A DNA stretch of 64,000 nt from Apostichopus japonicus (lineage: Eukaryota; Echinodermata; Holothuroidea; Aspidochirotida; Stichopodidae): positions 23,093,265-23,157,264 of the forward strand of contig NC_092573.1 in the NCBI RefSeq assembly GCF_037975245.1, in the 5' to 3' direction. Position 1 is the stretch's first letter. Every line of letters begins with the position of its first letter. Position numbers and translations under genes: made by a program. Below, in pieces: positions 47,842-60,750 of the stretch. Under the pieces are notes generated by a model. The model saw nothing but the letters and a program-made list of their open reading frames with translations. It had not been told where the DNA came from and searched no databases.

Positions 47842-50800
47842 ATGAATAGACTTACTTTACTAAGTTCCCGATTTGGCACAAAAACTGGGAGCAGTTTATT
47901 GAAACAGTCACGTTGCATGTGGTTACCTATCAAGCAATCATCCAATCAAGGCATTTGCTGCAAGGTTAATAAGTTCATAAATTTATAAAGTGGAAATTTT
48001 CATATTACGAAAGTTCTTTCCGTACTCAGCACATGAACTAGTTTCACGAATCGTGCTTGTTATAGCCTGAAACATAACAAAATACTTCACCTTGGCCTAG
48101 TCTGCATGGCCTTTACGTTTTAGCTAAGGCGTATATGTCTCTTAGACAAGTTGCACCCAATTATGCACTTTTCGGTGTCATACGCCCATGTTTACATTCA
48201 TAATTCGTAGTGCTGAAAAGCCGAGGAATATTTAGGCTGCTAAGACATACAGTGTTACTGTAGGACTAGTAGTAGTAGTAGTAGTAGTAGGAGCTTCAGT
48301 ACTTACCAGTTTTCAGGATCCTTGTTAATAGTTTTGCATATCTGTCAACTCACATGCTAACTCAGTCATGGTTTATCTAAAGTCTCACAGTGGGATCCCC
48401 AAAGCTCACTGCAAAACTGTTTTATAACACCCTATTTGGTGAAACAACATATTTTACTGCATATTTTATTGGAGTTGTGGATGTTTCTCATATAAGCTAC
48501 TGAAAGCTACTGAACAAAACATTGCTCAACCCAATTACCTTGTTTAAATGTTAAAACAATGGCTTTTATTCATGCTTATGATACTTTTGTAAAACCTCCA
48601 GGTTTTGACTGCCACACTTTAAGGTTTTCTTTGGTTATTGGTACTTCATGTTTATACTGTCTGGAGTTGGCAGGTCTTTCCTCGTGGGAAGTATAAATCC
48701 CTAGTAAGGTCACAATTGCCGTAATCAGAAAACAGGATGTCACATACAACTAAGAAACTGCATATTGACTGTGTGATCCAATGGATATAGGCCTATTAGA
48801 AAAACCACAACTATGTAAAGTGTCTTTTATCCCTGTCTCTCTCAACTTGGAAATGCAATTTAAAAAACATACAATGAACCTTTCAATTATTTACTACAAA
48901 GTACATGAGAAGCTTTGTCAGTGTAAGGGCCTGCACAATATCAAAATGCAGGCACTTCTTTGTTAACTTTTCCCTACTTGATATTTTTGCTTTCCCAGAA
49001 TCATCATCAACACATATCTAATCATGCTGCCAGCTTTAAAAGAAAGAACCAAAATGAGATTCATTCTGTAGCTAAGCATGTCTCTTTTCAACTCATTAGA
49101 AGCCCCATTTCTCGACACTTTGCAACAGATGATGAGGGGTAAGTGTTATAATATATTATCAATCAATCAGTGACGCAAGATAGGATGCAGCAACATCAGT
49201 GTAATGAATTTTAGAGGGTAGGGAAGGGGCAGTGAAGAAACAAACAGGGCTATTTAAACCAGTCAAATTTTACACTAGTTGTAAGAAAATAGTTCCCTGT
49301 GTTACACCTTGTTTTGCTGTTCTGTTGGTGTAGGTTGATTTTTAATCCTCTTTCCAGCCCTTCTCTTGCCTATTCAACCAACACTTGGTGTATGCCACTA
49401 GCAGGGACAGAATAACAGTGATCTGGGCCATCAGGGCAAAATAGCTAGAACTAACAAATGATGGGTTCTTGACCCCCTCCATAAACGAAATGTTAGGAGT
49501 ATTTATGAGTACAACCTAGTTTACAAGGCCCACAATACTGGAACAAAATTTGTACGAAAGCATACTAAAAAATTGCATTTCATTAGGAGGTCATGGTGGC
49601 TAGTGCGCCCTCGAATTGCTCTTGGCTCTCAGATGCTACCTGATTGTCTGACCCAACAGTCTGCCCATGGTCTCTTTGAACAAATTCAGGCCATTATATA
49701 ATTACTTCTGGTCCACTTCTTAGGGTAAATTGCTCCCACTTTAAAATCAGAGTTAATGATGATTTGCTTTAGTTGGATATATTCTCACTAAATCTTCAGC
49801 ATGCTATAATTAATACTTGTTCAACTTTGTGTTTCGTATTTTGTCTTCCCTCGTTAGTGAACTGGGCCATGTGCAGTATGAGAGGCTAGTCAGCGATGCC
49901 TTAGAGAATCTCACCGATTACTTTGAATCATTTGATGAATTAGAAAATTGCCCCGAAGACTACGATGTTCAGTATGCTGTAAGTTTTATCGGTTCAACAT
50001 AAACCAAAAAAGTATCTTATAAATTACTGATAATGCTTGAATGTGAAGTTATAAACAACTTTTATTACTGTTGGAGAAGTTTTTTTTCTGAGTCGTCAAT
50101 TTAAGTATGGATTTAATCTGTATGCACCAAAGTCAACGGTTTATGGTTTGGACTACTAAAAACAGAGCTCTTCTCTTCTTAAGACTCGCAAATACTTTGA
50201 CCAAAAAATGTTTGAATCTTTTCAATGACTCCAAATAATCTGGAGTTTGAAAACCTCCAAGAAGGCACTGTTAAAAATATTTAACCTTTTCAGCAGACTG
50301 AATGTTTTGAGTGAATATTGATGATTTTTAGACTTGATTTTTTCCTTGTAATTTCTTCATCAACCTTTTTTTGAGGTGTTTCTTTCAAGAAGCTGGAATG
50401 TAGTTATCTTTCTTCTACCACTTTAACCGTAATCTGTAAATATTTATTTTTGAAATTTATTTTTACAAGAGGTCCTTTAAAGTGCTTGCTATGGTTGATT
50501 TTTTCCTGTTAAAGGATGGAGTCCTGACGGTCTCACTTGGTTCTCAACATGGTACCTACGTCATCAACAAACAGACCCCAAACAAGCAAATTTGGTTGTC
50601 GTCACCTGCAAGGTACCTAACACTTTAACTTTACAATTTGTATCCATCCTGACTCCTAACTTCTTAAATGGAGGAGTCAACTTGCTCTGTATTCATTTGC
50701 ACTACCAGCATTTCTTAATAGGTTAGTTATTAATTATGAAAGATCAACACACCAGTGGTACAGGCTTAGGTCTATGACACAATGGTCGGTGGTGTCGATC

Positions 50801-51215
50801 ACTACCTTGGTCTGAAAGGATGACATCGGTCGTGAAGTGGAATTTTCTAGTGTGTTGGTATTTAATAAATTATAAAATACCTTGTCATGCCACATGAGAC
50901 ATGTGATCATTATAGTTTAGCGTGCCTCGAAGAGGCGGTAATTCCGTGTACATTGTCAGATTCAAAAGCTCAAGGGGTGAACTCTGTACAGTCGTAACAT
51001 GTGCTTGAAACATTGACAGTTATGGAAAGCCTATAATCCGTATTCACTTTTTTGTCTTTTTCATCAAAAGTGGCCCAAAGCGATACGATTTCCAGGAAGG
51101 CAGATGGGTTTACTCTCATGATGGTCAAGCTTTGCATGATCTCCTCAGTGAAGAAATCTCAGCAATATTTCAACAAACATTAGATTTCACAGAACTTGAG
51201 AAGGAATCTAGATGA
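47842..51215 (+). CDS. FXN: frataxin, mitochondrial iron-sulfur cluster assembly protein (5 exons)
   Basis: Exons 47842-47964, 48999-49138, 49858-49978, 50515-50612 and 51071-51215 join in phase to give 208 aa (human 210). Exon 1 starts [14 protein letters not shown], basic, Ser/Leu-rich and without acidic residues, as expected for a mitochondrial presequence. SRHF|AT (residues 79-84) fits an R-3 type processing site. An acidic first helix and loop follow (residues 96-129). The sheet contains [19 protein letters not shown], with Asn146, Gln148, Gln153, Trp155 and Arg165 at the same numbers as in human. WVYSHDG and a C-terminal helix close the fold. Frataxin acts in the matrix on the NFS1-ISD11-ACP-ISCU complex and speeds persulfide transfer. 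The exon 1 donor (AAG|GTTAAT) is weaker than the others, so exon 1 is the least certain part. It is divergent to the GLD2-like gene. Confidence 0.94.
48267..48290 (+). repeat. (TAG)8 trinucleotide tract in frataxin intron 1
   Basis: Eight uninterrupted TAG triplets lie in the first intron, about 300 bases after the exon 1 donor. Human frataxin intron 1 also carries a trinucleotide tract, but that is GAA and unrelated in sequence. Confidence 0.9.
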
Positions 51216-51885
51216 TGCCTTGACTATTTGTGATGAAAACCAATGGTAATTTTTGGATTAGTTGGGAGAATCAAAAACAGGTGGTAAAATGGTGAGATGC
51301 ATAGACTTCCACAGTATGGAAAGCAAGATGAATTTAACTGTTTGACTTAGTCGTGACACGGTTAAAATTGGAACCGAGTTACCACACTAACAGTGCAATG
51401 CAAATGTATAATGCTGTACTATAAATTTCATGGTAAAAATTTCATGAGTAAAACTCTGATAAACATGGTATGATCACAACATTTTGGCATGTTTAATAAG
51501 TGCATGTATCAAAAGTGTATTAATTTGACTAAATGGTGGAAGAATGGTCAAGTTCTCTCAAATTTGACTTCTGTATTTACATTTCACATACTCTTTGCTC
51601 CAAAATTTTAGCTTGAAATGACATGCAAACCATGAAATCAGTTTGTCACTTATCTATGTTAAGCTTGAACAGATATTGAGGAAAATCAAGATTTTTTTCC
51701 CCATTAATCTGTGACTTATCAAAGGCTTGAAGGTGTATGGCAAACTTATATATTTGAGCAACAGAATTTCAAAACAATATACTTACAAATCTTTATGTTA
51801 ACCTCTATCAGTCCATCCTTATGAATCCATTGCCAAAGGAAACATGAGCTTATGTATAATCACTGTGGATAACATGTGTTCAAGA

Positions 51886-52262
51886 CAATCACCAAGTAGA
51901 TCACAGGGTGTGTATTGACTGCCAGGGTGGCTGTACAGCCTACCCAGACATGTGTATGATGTGGTTTTCTGGGGTCCATTCTACGTAGATGTGTGCCTGG
52001 TAACCCTACCAGTTTATTCAAAGACAATCACACAGTGATTGTGGGAGTGTTACAGTCTACACAGACTTGGTCATGATATGGTTGCCCCAGCTACCGTCCG
52101 CACAGAAATGTGATTGGTGACGATTCACTCTATCCGAGAACAACAGGTCACACAGTGTACAAAGAGGCTGTACAGCCTACTCAGCCATGTGCATGATATG
52201 GTTGCCTAGGCTTCAGTCCATTTGGAAATGTGCTTGTCTAACAAATCATGTTTATTCAAGAA
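51886..52262 (+). repeat. diverged tandem repeat of about 115-135 bp downstream of frataxin
   Basis: Three units share (G)ACAATCACACAGTG, GGCTGTACAGCCTAC, CAGACATGTG(T/C)ATGAT, ATGGTTGCC and a TTTATTCAA(A/G)GA end. They begin near 51886, 52023 and 52139. The array starts about 670 bases after the frataxin stop and may be in the 3' UTR. No AATAAA signal was found close to the stop. Confidence 0.75.
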
Positions 52263-53286
52263 CTTTTGTTCTCCCTAGTCGCATGGCTGAGATCAAGACA
52301 GATGTACCCTGAGCCCCCCCCCCCCCAAAAAAAAACCGTACAAACTGCTTTTCTACTACAAAAAGCCTGTTCTCTTTGTTGTTGTTTTTTTTTAGTTTTA
52401 TTAGCTTATTATATCGTGTTTATGTTAATTTGATCATCCAGATAAACTTACCTCATAATCTGATCTCCCCCTGCCCTTATCAGATCTGTTAAGTGCACTC
52501 CATCATAATTTGCTAGACTATGGATATAAATGTATTCGCATTTTCAGGAAACACTTTATCGTTGATCCAGCTGTGACCATATGTGTGTGTTTTTCTGGAA
52601 ATTGCTTCAATGTATGAATGTGATATTTTAACAATCTTCCACGTAGTGGCGTGTGCAGGATTTCAATGTTGTGTGTGTGGGGGGGGGGGAGGAGGAAAAT
52701 TCAAAATCCACACACCGACTGATTTAGGTAGGACCTAAACCTTTGTGGAAGTACCAAATGGGGCAAATCAAGGATTGTACCAAGAAGGGGAGTACTGCCC
52801 TGATGTCATTGAAGCCGTTTCCATATATGGGGTCTTGGAGTCCCCCCCCCCCCCCCCGGGAAAAACATAGTCAAGTGGTTCATTATGAGACATTTAGATT
52901 GTAGATTTGCTCTAAACGGAAGGTTGTCGGTGCAAAGAAATATTTTGTGAAATATACCCCATTCTATTATTTTTTTGTGTTAAAGGTGTAAAAGTCTAGC
53001 AAATGTGGCCATGAGAACAAAGATTGATCTTTAGGTAAAAAATAAATAATGTCACACCCCAAGAAACATGCTTCCATTTTGTAACAGTTTGGATAAATAA
53101 TTGTCAAGTTATGAGGCAAAACAAACAGCTCATCTACTTTGTCAAACGTTGATGACGTCACATAGGCGTTATGAATATGAAAGAAAGAACAACATAATAT
53201 ATGTTATTAAGATGTGGTTTGAAATCTATAAAGATACAGAATAAATATCCTCCAAGTTTTAAATTTCAAAACAACATATTTTTTGA

Positions 53287-53570
53287 CTATGTAGGAAAAG
53301 CTCTGTTTATCCAGGAGCTGTGCGGCATAACGGTATCTCCGCTTGGTATAAGATGCGCCGTTGGGTTTGAGGCGCTATTAGGTTCTCTTGCAGACGGCGT
53401 CGGTTTCTTCTGGTCGCGAAGGATGATAGTTTCGTCCGCAGCTGCGCAGCACCAAATGCATCGCTTGTTCTCAAGGCCCCAGTACCGCGGTTCGATTACT
53501 GAGCTAGTCGCGGATCACTGTCCCAGTCCACGGCTCGATTGCGGTCATGAATGGATTCCTTTGAAGCACT
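53287..53570. other. CpG-rich segment of unknown nature
   Basis: About 280 bases are markedly richer in G+C and CpG than the surroundings (GATGCGCCG, GACGGCGTCGG, GGTCGCGAAGG, TACCGCGGTTCGATTAC). It is open in one plus-strand frame that runs 53201-53581, but I recognise no protein family. A preceding TATGTAG could be an acceptor. It may be a retroposed sequence, an exon of an unseen gene or a young insertion. Confidence 0.4.
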
Positions 53571-54020
53571 TCTTGACGTAAATTATTAATATCATAATTG
53601 TAAACGTTTTTCTTTAGTATTTGTTAATTTTATTAGGAATGCTTTTCAAATCGTAGACCTACTCTGCAAGGAATCGAAGTAAATTAGATGAATGAATCAA
53701 ATATATGCTACAGCATAATATAACATATCTTCCACTGTTGCAATTTTGCTTGTACTGTGTTTTTTGCTTCTTTTTTTGTGGGTGGGGGTGGAAAGGGTAC
53801 CTGGGGGGGGGGGGGGGGTTGTCAATGCACATACGACAAAACGGCATTCAATCGCTATAAATGATACTTGTTGTACTTGGCATTGCTTACGACTTTAATT
53901 TTCTGCATGCTTCAAACATTCATTCATATATTTTATTTAAAACGACTGCCCTCTACTAGGTGGTGCCTATCGCCATAGCCTACGTACAATAGTGTCATTG
54001 CTGTACACTCTCGTTCTCCA

Positions 54021-54024
<4 letters not shown>

Positions 54025-54095
<71 letters not shown>
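54025..54095 (+). repeat. (TA)n microsatellite
   Basis: About 35 uninterrupted TA dinucleotides form a perfect array likely to vary in length and to form cruciforms. Confidence 0.98.
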
Positions 54096-54097
<2 letters not shown>

Positions 54098-56029
54098 GAA
54101 ATCGTAATAAGTTATATATGTATGTGTGTTAACATATATGTCTACACACTTGGACGAACGCCATCTCAACAATACGGCAATAAATGTTGATGGAGGTTTA
54201 CTTCTTGACCGGTTAGGTGCCTTCGTCGCTATGAATGTCTCTAGGCTGAATTGAGATTTTTTCTTTCTTTGTGTGTTTTTTTTAAATATATGCCAGGATT
54301 ACGATACAATGTCAAACGACAAGCAGTTGATTGAAGTATTTTCTTTGAAGATTTTGAGAACCATGAGGAGGAGAAGGAGGTGGCGACCATGCTATACATT
54401 TCGAGTTGTCAATTACACAGCTGAATGATTTCCCTCGGTGGTTATTCCTCTTGTCACTAAGAGATAAATTATTTAAGACTGATGAAAGAATTTGATTTTT
54501 TTTCCTCGAAATTCCTGGAAATTTCTTATTTTGCGCTGCTTGACCAGTAAACAAACTTTCAACATCTCCAAGGGGGGAAAAAAGAAAAAAGGAACTTAAG
54601 ATTGAATCCGAGGAAGGGAGAAGAAAAATATGAAATTCCTGACAATAAGCCGATTCAGTTCCGTGTGTAGGCCTATATACTTATGTATATCTAGGCTTTA
54701 GCTGGCTTGAGCTTCAATTCTCGAAATAAAACACTAAAGTGAATTTAAGGGGCCTTCTTAAACTGATAATTGTTCAAGTAAACAGCAGAAAATTTTGAGA
54801 AGCTTCCTTTATCCCTTTTGTTTTCTTCTTATATGCTATAAGAATACATACATAGTCTAAACTGGTTATGCACACCTCTATAGTCGACGATGTGCGACCT
54901 TGGCTCGATAAATTACTTACGTACACAATCGTAATAAATACATCACGAGTTAAACCTCTGTTGATATCATCGCAAACATACTATATCCCTGTATGAAGAG
55001 TTAAATGTGATACACCGTTCAACCGACATGACTCCGAAGTCCATAAATGAATTCTCTCCTAGCCTTTGCAGGCCTCATGTCAACCTAAATCGATCAACGG
55101 AGGCCAATTTTTGTTGTTTATTTCTTTTGTGGTCTGGCAAATACATGTTTGTGCCTTTTTTTCTGCGTATAATGGTTAATTTCGTCATTCATTGATAAAT
55201 TAAGAAAATCATGAAGATCTGATTGTTTATATCCTTAATTTGTTTTGCATAACATATAGTGTACACACACGCCGTTCATTAATTCTAGTCGATTCTGTGA
55301 AACCAAGTGTTTCAAACGAAGTGCTTGTCAGCCTACGAAAGGATTATAGATTCGGATAATTACGAGTGCGTCGTGATGTATCTTAGTCCACAAGTAGCTG
55401 ACAGATTTAATGTGCGATATGTCCGTATACTAAGAAACCTCTGCAAACTTTACCAAGTCGAATCCCAAAATTGAACTGTAAGTTTCCTGTACCACTGATG
55501 TAGTAAAACGTTGAAAACTGTATGTAAAAAATGCGCTTCAGGCGTTCGATGATGAGGAGCCCGGTAAAGGTAGCATTGACGTTAGTTACTCCCCCTGATG
55601 CTTTTGTAAAAACAACTTGATACGACTTTATACTGTTGTGAACAATTTGGTCTCGGGGCACAATGCTTTGAATCAACGGGATATTGGAGGTGCTGAAAAG
55701 AACTCCCCCGGTAGTGGGATTTAATATTCTGTGGGCACATTCATATGTTCTGCATATAGGGTCACTATATAAACCGTATAGAAATAGTTTAATATTTGCC
55801 AGCCAGTTGGGGGGGGGGGCGTCAAACAATAACTCCATTAACATGTTAAGATTTTGATAGCAGTATATCGACTGGCACACATATACCCCTTACGTATCAT
55901 TTAAGGCTGCTATTTACTTGCTATATTTTATAAGCGTTTTAACGAAACTGATAAAATTATCTTTCTAGTTGTGAAAATTGAATCATTGAAGGCTTTGCAT
56001 GGTTATAATACAATATGATTTTTTTTTAT

Positions 56030-56240
56030 CGCATCCCATTCGATTTTATCATGTCCCATCAAATCATCGTATAATAGTAGGCCTAGCACTATCCCATTAC
56101 AGGAAATTACATCCCATCCCATCGAATTAAATCCAATCCAATCACATCTTATCATATCACATCCGATCCCAACGCATCCCATCACAGCTAACCCATCATT
56201 CAATCACATCTCATCACAGCCCAATTCACCCCACCACTCG
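56030..56240 (+). repeat. degenerate ATCCCATC/ATCACATC tandem repeat
   Basis: Short words ATCCCATC, ATCACATC, ATCCAATC and ATCATATC follow one another for about 200 bases, with a period near 5 and 10 bases. It ends in a CCCACCCCCCCACC stretch. Non-coding. Confidence 0.8.
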
Positions 56241-57964
56241 ACCCACCCCCCCACCACAAAAAAAAAACGCTGGGTAAAGCGGTACTGAAGCATGAGTGTT
56301 CCTCAGGGTTACTTGTTATTTCACTTCATCACAATGCAAACATACATCATCCTACTATTGCATAGCGTTCAAGTTATGACATCATACAGGGATAAGTCCT
56401 AGCACCTCTTAAGAACTAAACCACATACTATAGTGCCCATAATCATTTATAATTTCGTTCATAAAGTACCTAAAAAAAATCTAACATCACCAGTTCTCAA
56501 TTCTGATGAAACTATATACACAAGTGAAATATATTTTTTTTAAACTTATAGAATACCTGGAAACTTCTAGCAAATATTGCGATAACACACTCAGTGCTAC
56601 TATCATATATAGTCGATCGACCTCTGTAGTAAGGATGGCATAGACAAGAAAAGGAAGGAAAATACGACAGTTTTAAAAGTTGTTTTAGATGTAATATATT
56701 TACCCAAACTACGACGACGTCACCCAAAATTTGTATATAAGAGATCATATATACGATATAGATGATGTAGCAGGCTGGATCGGTGTAACTGTTGAAGTCA
56801 TCCTAGAGAGCTTCTGGCGGTTGTTTCCGGATTCGATTCCGATCGATTCGTTCTTCGATTTAATTGCATTGTGTCTTACCCTCTCCAATAATCGGACAAT
56901 GGTTGAAGAGTAGCCCGAAAAGAAACATCACTTTAATTGAATCCAGGGATCTAGTTTCGTTTTTGATTCTTTCTTGTTTTCTTCTTGTCGGTGAAAATTA
57001 GATGTTGACACAGATTGAATTTATTCGAGTAAATAATCACAATGAAAATGGTGACCGCAATCAATACAGACATTTTGTTAGTTAACAAAAAAACAAAGGG
57101 AAACCAAAGGAGAGGAAGAAGAGGAAGAAGATAAAACAAAGCAAAATATTAATTACTAAAGATCATGCCAATATGAATGACATATTGTCAGCAAGCATAT
57201 GAACAAGTAAGTGACCGGATAAGCAAGCAATCAATAAAGGAAGACAGAAAATAAAATAGAAAAAGGTGTGGAAGCAAAAATAAAAGAGAACATTTTTTGA
57301 GGGGAAGCAAACAAGCACTAATAAGAAACCAAGCAAAGAAAATAAATATAAGCAAGCAAATAAGAAACAAATAACAAACTTTATGAAAGACAGTATAGGA
57401 AACGAAGTCAGATTAGAGAACAAACAAGCCTGGTAAACAATTAAGCAATAACACATGATATATTTTATAAGAAGCAGGTAAGACGGGAAGAAAATCAAGG
57501 TTCAAACTTAGCTTACGATAGTTACAAACTGTATGTGAAATATTAAGATCGTTATTACCTCTGTTCTGCAAAGAAATAGACCATCAATTAATTTAAACCA
57601 ATCAGCACCAAACCATGCGATGATCATACTCTAATGCTAAAATCTTCTGAAATGAGGCATATGCTAAACCAGTTACAGCTGTACCTGATAATATGACATG
57701 GAAAGCTCTAAATCGAGGCCTAAATGCAATTTAATTTTCATCAATATATTTTTTGTAAATGCCGTCTCTGATCAGATTTCGGAAACAAATAATGATTTAA
57801 AAAAAAAAGAAAACAAAGAAAGAAAGCCAGAGAAGGGGCTAAATTACAAAATTATCTCTTCCTATTATTAAGCCAAACACATCTGGGTATATTATGCAGG
57901 AAAAAAATTATTAAGATTTTTATCTGAGCTAACAAAGTAAGAAAGAAATGACAAAGAAGAAACA

Positions 57965-58071
57965 TTAAAATGATTTCATAATCTGATCGCTGATAGTATC
58001 AAGGACCTCATTGATATCGTCCTCCTATCCAGTGGGTCTTGAATAATCCTCATCTGGTGTCGTGATTGTAT
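57965..58071 (-). pseudogene. possible terminal exon with an in-frame TAG
   Basis: On the minus strand a strong acceptor (TCCTCTCCACAG) at 58072 opens a frame TITTPDEDYSRPTG. It meets TAG at 58027-58025 and continues in the same frame as EDDINEVLDTISDQIMKSF to TAA at 57967-57965. The composition looks coding, yet the TAG interrupts it. It could be a short real C-terminus, a decayed exon or chance. Any upstream exons would lie at higher coordinates, and none were recognised. Confidence 0.22.
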
Positions 58072-60696
58072 CTGTGGAGAGGACAAGATGACATCTTTAT
58101 TATAACAGTTTATTTCCCTCAAGGTTGACTAAACTTCACCTCAAGGCCGCAGAATATAAACGCCACAGACAAATGCCTTACGTCACGTACCAGAGATTGC
58201 CCTAGGTGTGTTTACTTGTTGTCCTATTTGCCTTGAGTATTTGGATTTAAGATCGTCGATTCAAAAATAATTGATTTGATGAGGAGAGCCTTAGGCTACT
58301 TTTCTAAATTAAAAAAAAGTCAGCAAGAAGAATAACTAAGGCAAACCAACCCAAGCAGTCCAACAAGCAAGTATATTGATATACTATATATAATGTTAAT
58401 GAACTGACTTTTTTTAATTAACGAAGTGAAGGAAAAGTGAGTTGGGATTCCTCAGTAAATAACGAGTTGCTTCTTTATTTTCTATAAAATTATTTGTTTT
58501 TCTGACCTGTTGGTTTTCCTTGTTATGAAATGTCATGGTTCGAGTTAGTAAACGATGCATCCGGTCACGTGATTTGATCAAGGCTGGAAGGAAACTGTAA
58601 CTTTGCAGTCATATAATATTGGTTACATTTTCTTAACTTTTCCTTTTCTTTTCTTGTTTACTCTGATTGTCGAACCACAATCGAAAAATTCCTCAAAACT
58701 TTTTATAGCTTCAAAACAAGGCTTTGGACTTTTTTCTCCAGAACGTGACCAAAAGTGACCTTTGCCTTTAAACCTTCCAAGAATAAAAGAAGGGAAAAAA
58801 TGAACAGGGCTAGTATGTATTGCTCTATTCAGTTATATGAAACATCAACATGATAACTCCGAATATCGCTTAAATATATACTTTTTTTGTAAGATAGTCT
58901 CTTTGTCAAACGCGAAAGGAGTCCCAGTGGACTAGTAAATTTAACTTTCAAATTAGCTCAGAGCTCTATCAAATGCAACCAAACCTGAGCTGTCACCCTT
59001 TCTGGGCCTTTCTTGTGGCAGTCGATTTCCCGCTATCAATCTATACACTTGAAACAATACTATATACCTTTGCTACTGTTTGAACGATGAACCAAACTTA
59101 ACCTCGGTACGCCTGAATTGCTCTACTTTTATACTCTTCCTTCCATTTCGGCCATTTTTTTTGGGGGGGGGGTGTCTTTTCGTCGCCTCGGTGTTCTAGC
59201 ATATCCACTGGCCAGAAACATCAATATATAGCCTATTATACAATTGCTTTAAAAGGATATGTTTTTTTACCCCTGGTCAAAGGGTAAAGAATTGTTTGAC
59301 TCTTGAAAGATAGGTATTTCTGTTAAAAATTGCGTTCAATACACCAATATGTGCCGTTATGTATATATATATATATATGTACAGAGAGAGAGAGAGATAA
59401 CCACATTATGAAGTTAACAAGTTTTGTGCAAAACTTGAACTTGGCACACTTGAACAAGTGTGATGTCATAGATGACAAAACTTTGACAAAACTAGTAAAA
59501 AAAAATTTAATTCCATACTTCAAAATTGCGATACATTCTTTTCAGTATACATGAATGTATATACTATAGGCATACTGCTTAATCCTCATCATCCATTCGA
59601 TGGCTAATTTTGGAACTTATCAAAGCCAAGGTTAAAACAATAGAGAGAGAAATGAAGGAAAGCAAACGATTTTATTGCCAGTGTGTATAACTAACTACGA
59701 CATCACCTAATTTGGCTATGGTATGTGACAATTCAAATTTACCATGTCTTGAAGAAAGAAAGATAGATAAACGTCATGTGGAAAAATGAAAGCAAATTTA
59801 ATTAGGCTATTTATGATTATGAGTACGGACTGCAGGCATATCAAAACAACCCTGTATGATTTTATATGGAAAGGCCAATGGAGGCTCTCAACCCTCAACT
59901 CTCTAACCCAAATTGAAGATTCATCGATCAATTTATATCTAGTTGAGTTTTTTTGTTGCATGTCAGATACGCCTAAGTAGTCTCGTGGCGGCCAGGGTTG
60001 CTAACGAGCGAAATAATATGACAAGGAACGCCGATTAACAAACTTTTTACTGATTTTGTTGCCTATCATGCACGCGGTTGAATGTTACTGCACTCGTGCG
60101 TAAACATTTACAGATGTCGTTGTCTTATGAAACCAACGAAACCTTGCTTTGAACTTTTGAGGGTTTTTTTTTACCCATCTATAGTATAATAATATCTTCT
60201 GTAGATATATTGTCGACTTCGAATGGTTTTGATACTTCAATTCGCGATATTTCCGGTGGATGGATGGATGGACATCTAAAGAATCAAGAATGTTTCCAGG
60301 AAAAAAATTTGTCTACGTGTTGATCTCAATGTTTAATCCTTTATTAAGTGAACTACTATAGGTATTTATGAACTTGCACATAAAGGGAAAAGGTTTGGAG
60401 ATGAGGAAAGTAGTAATAGTTGGGGGGGGGGGGAGGGGGTAGGCCTGACGAGAGAGTCTCGGTGTCCGGGTATTCCTTTAAAACTGAAAACCCGCACTAA
60501 TTATAATACACCTAAACAAAAAGAATTAAACAGTGACGCATAATTGTTTATACTAATTTTTTCCTTTTGTACTTCGACGACATCGTTGTTCCCGGGGTGT
60601 CGTTTGAAATGTCGACGCATCTGCCACTAAATATATATATATGAACGTCTTCGGACTTTGCCGTTTATTTCTTCTTTGGACCCACTACGCTGCTAT

Positions 60697-60750
60697 TTCC
60701 TCCCCTCTCCTCCTCCCCTCCCCCTCCCCTCCCCTCCTCCCCCATCTCCT
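60697..60750 (+). repeat. homopyrimidine tract
   Basis: Roughly 50 bases of CCTCC/CCCCTCCCC are broken only by a single CATC. The complementary strand is G-rich and could form a triplex or quadruplex. Confidence 0.85.

Noticed and set aside
55407-55880. Minus-strand open frame of 157 codons
   Set aside because: Longest unexplained frame, but it reads a poly-G tract as prolines, has no recognisable domain and no clear splice or promoter signals. Recorded only as a possibility.
57163-57498. Minus-strand frame resembling a multi-pass membrane protein
   Set aside because: It arises from a purine-rich plus strand, which makes any antisense frame Phe/Leu-rich.
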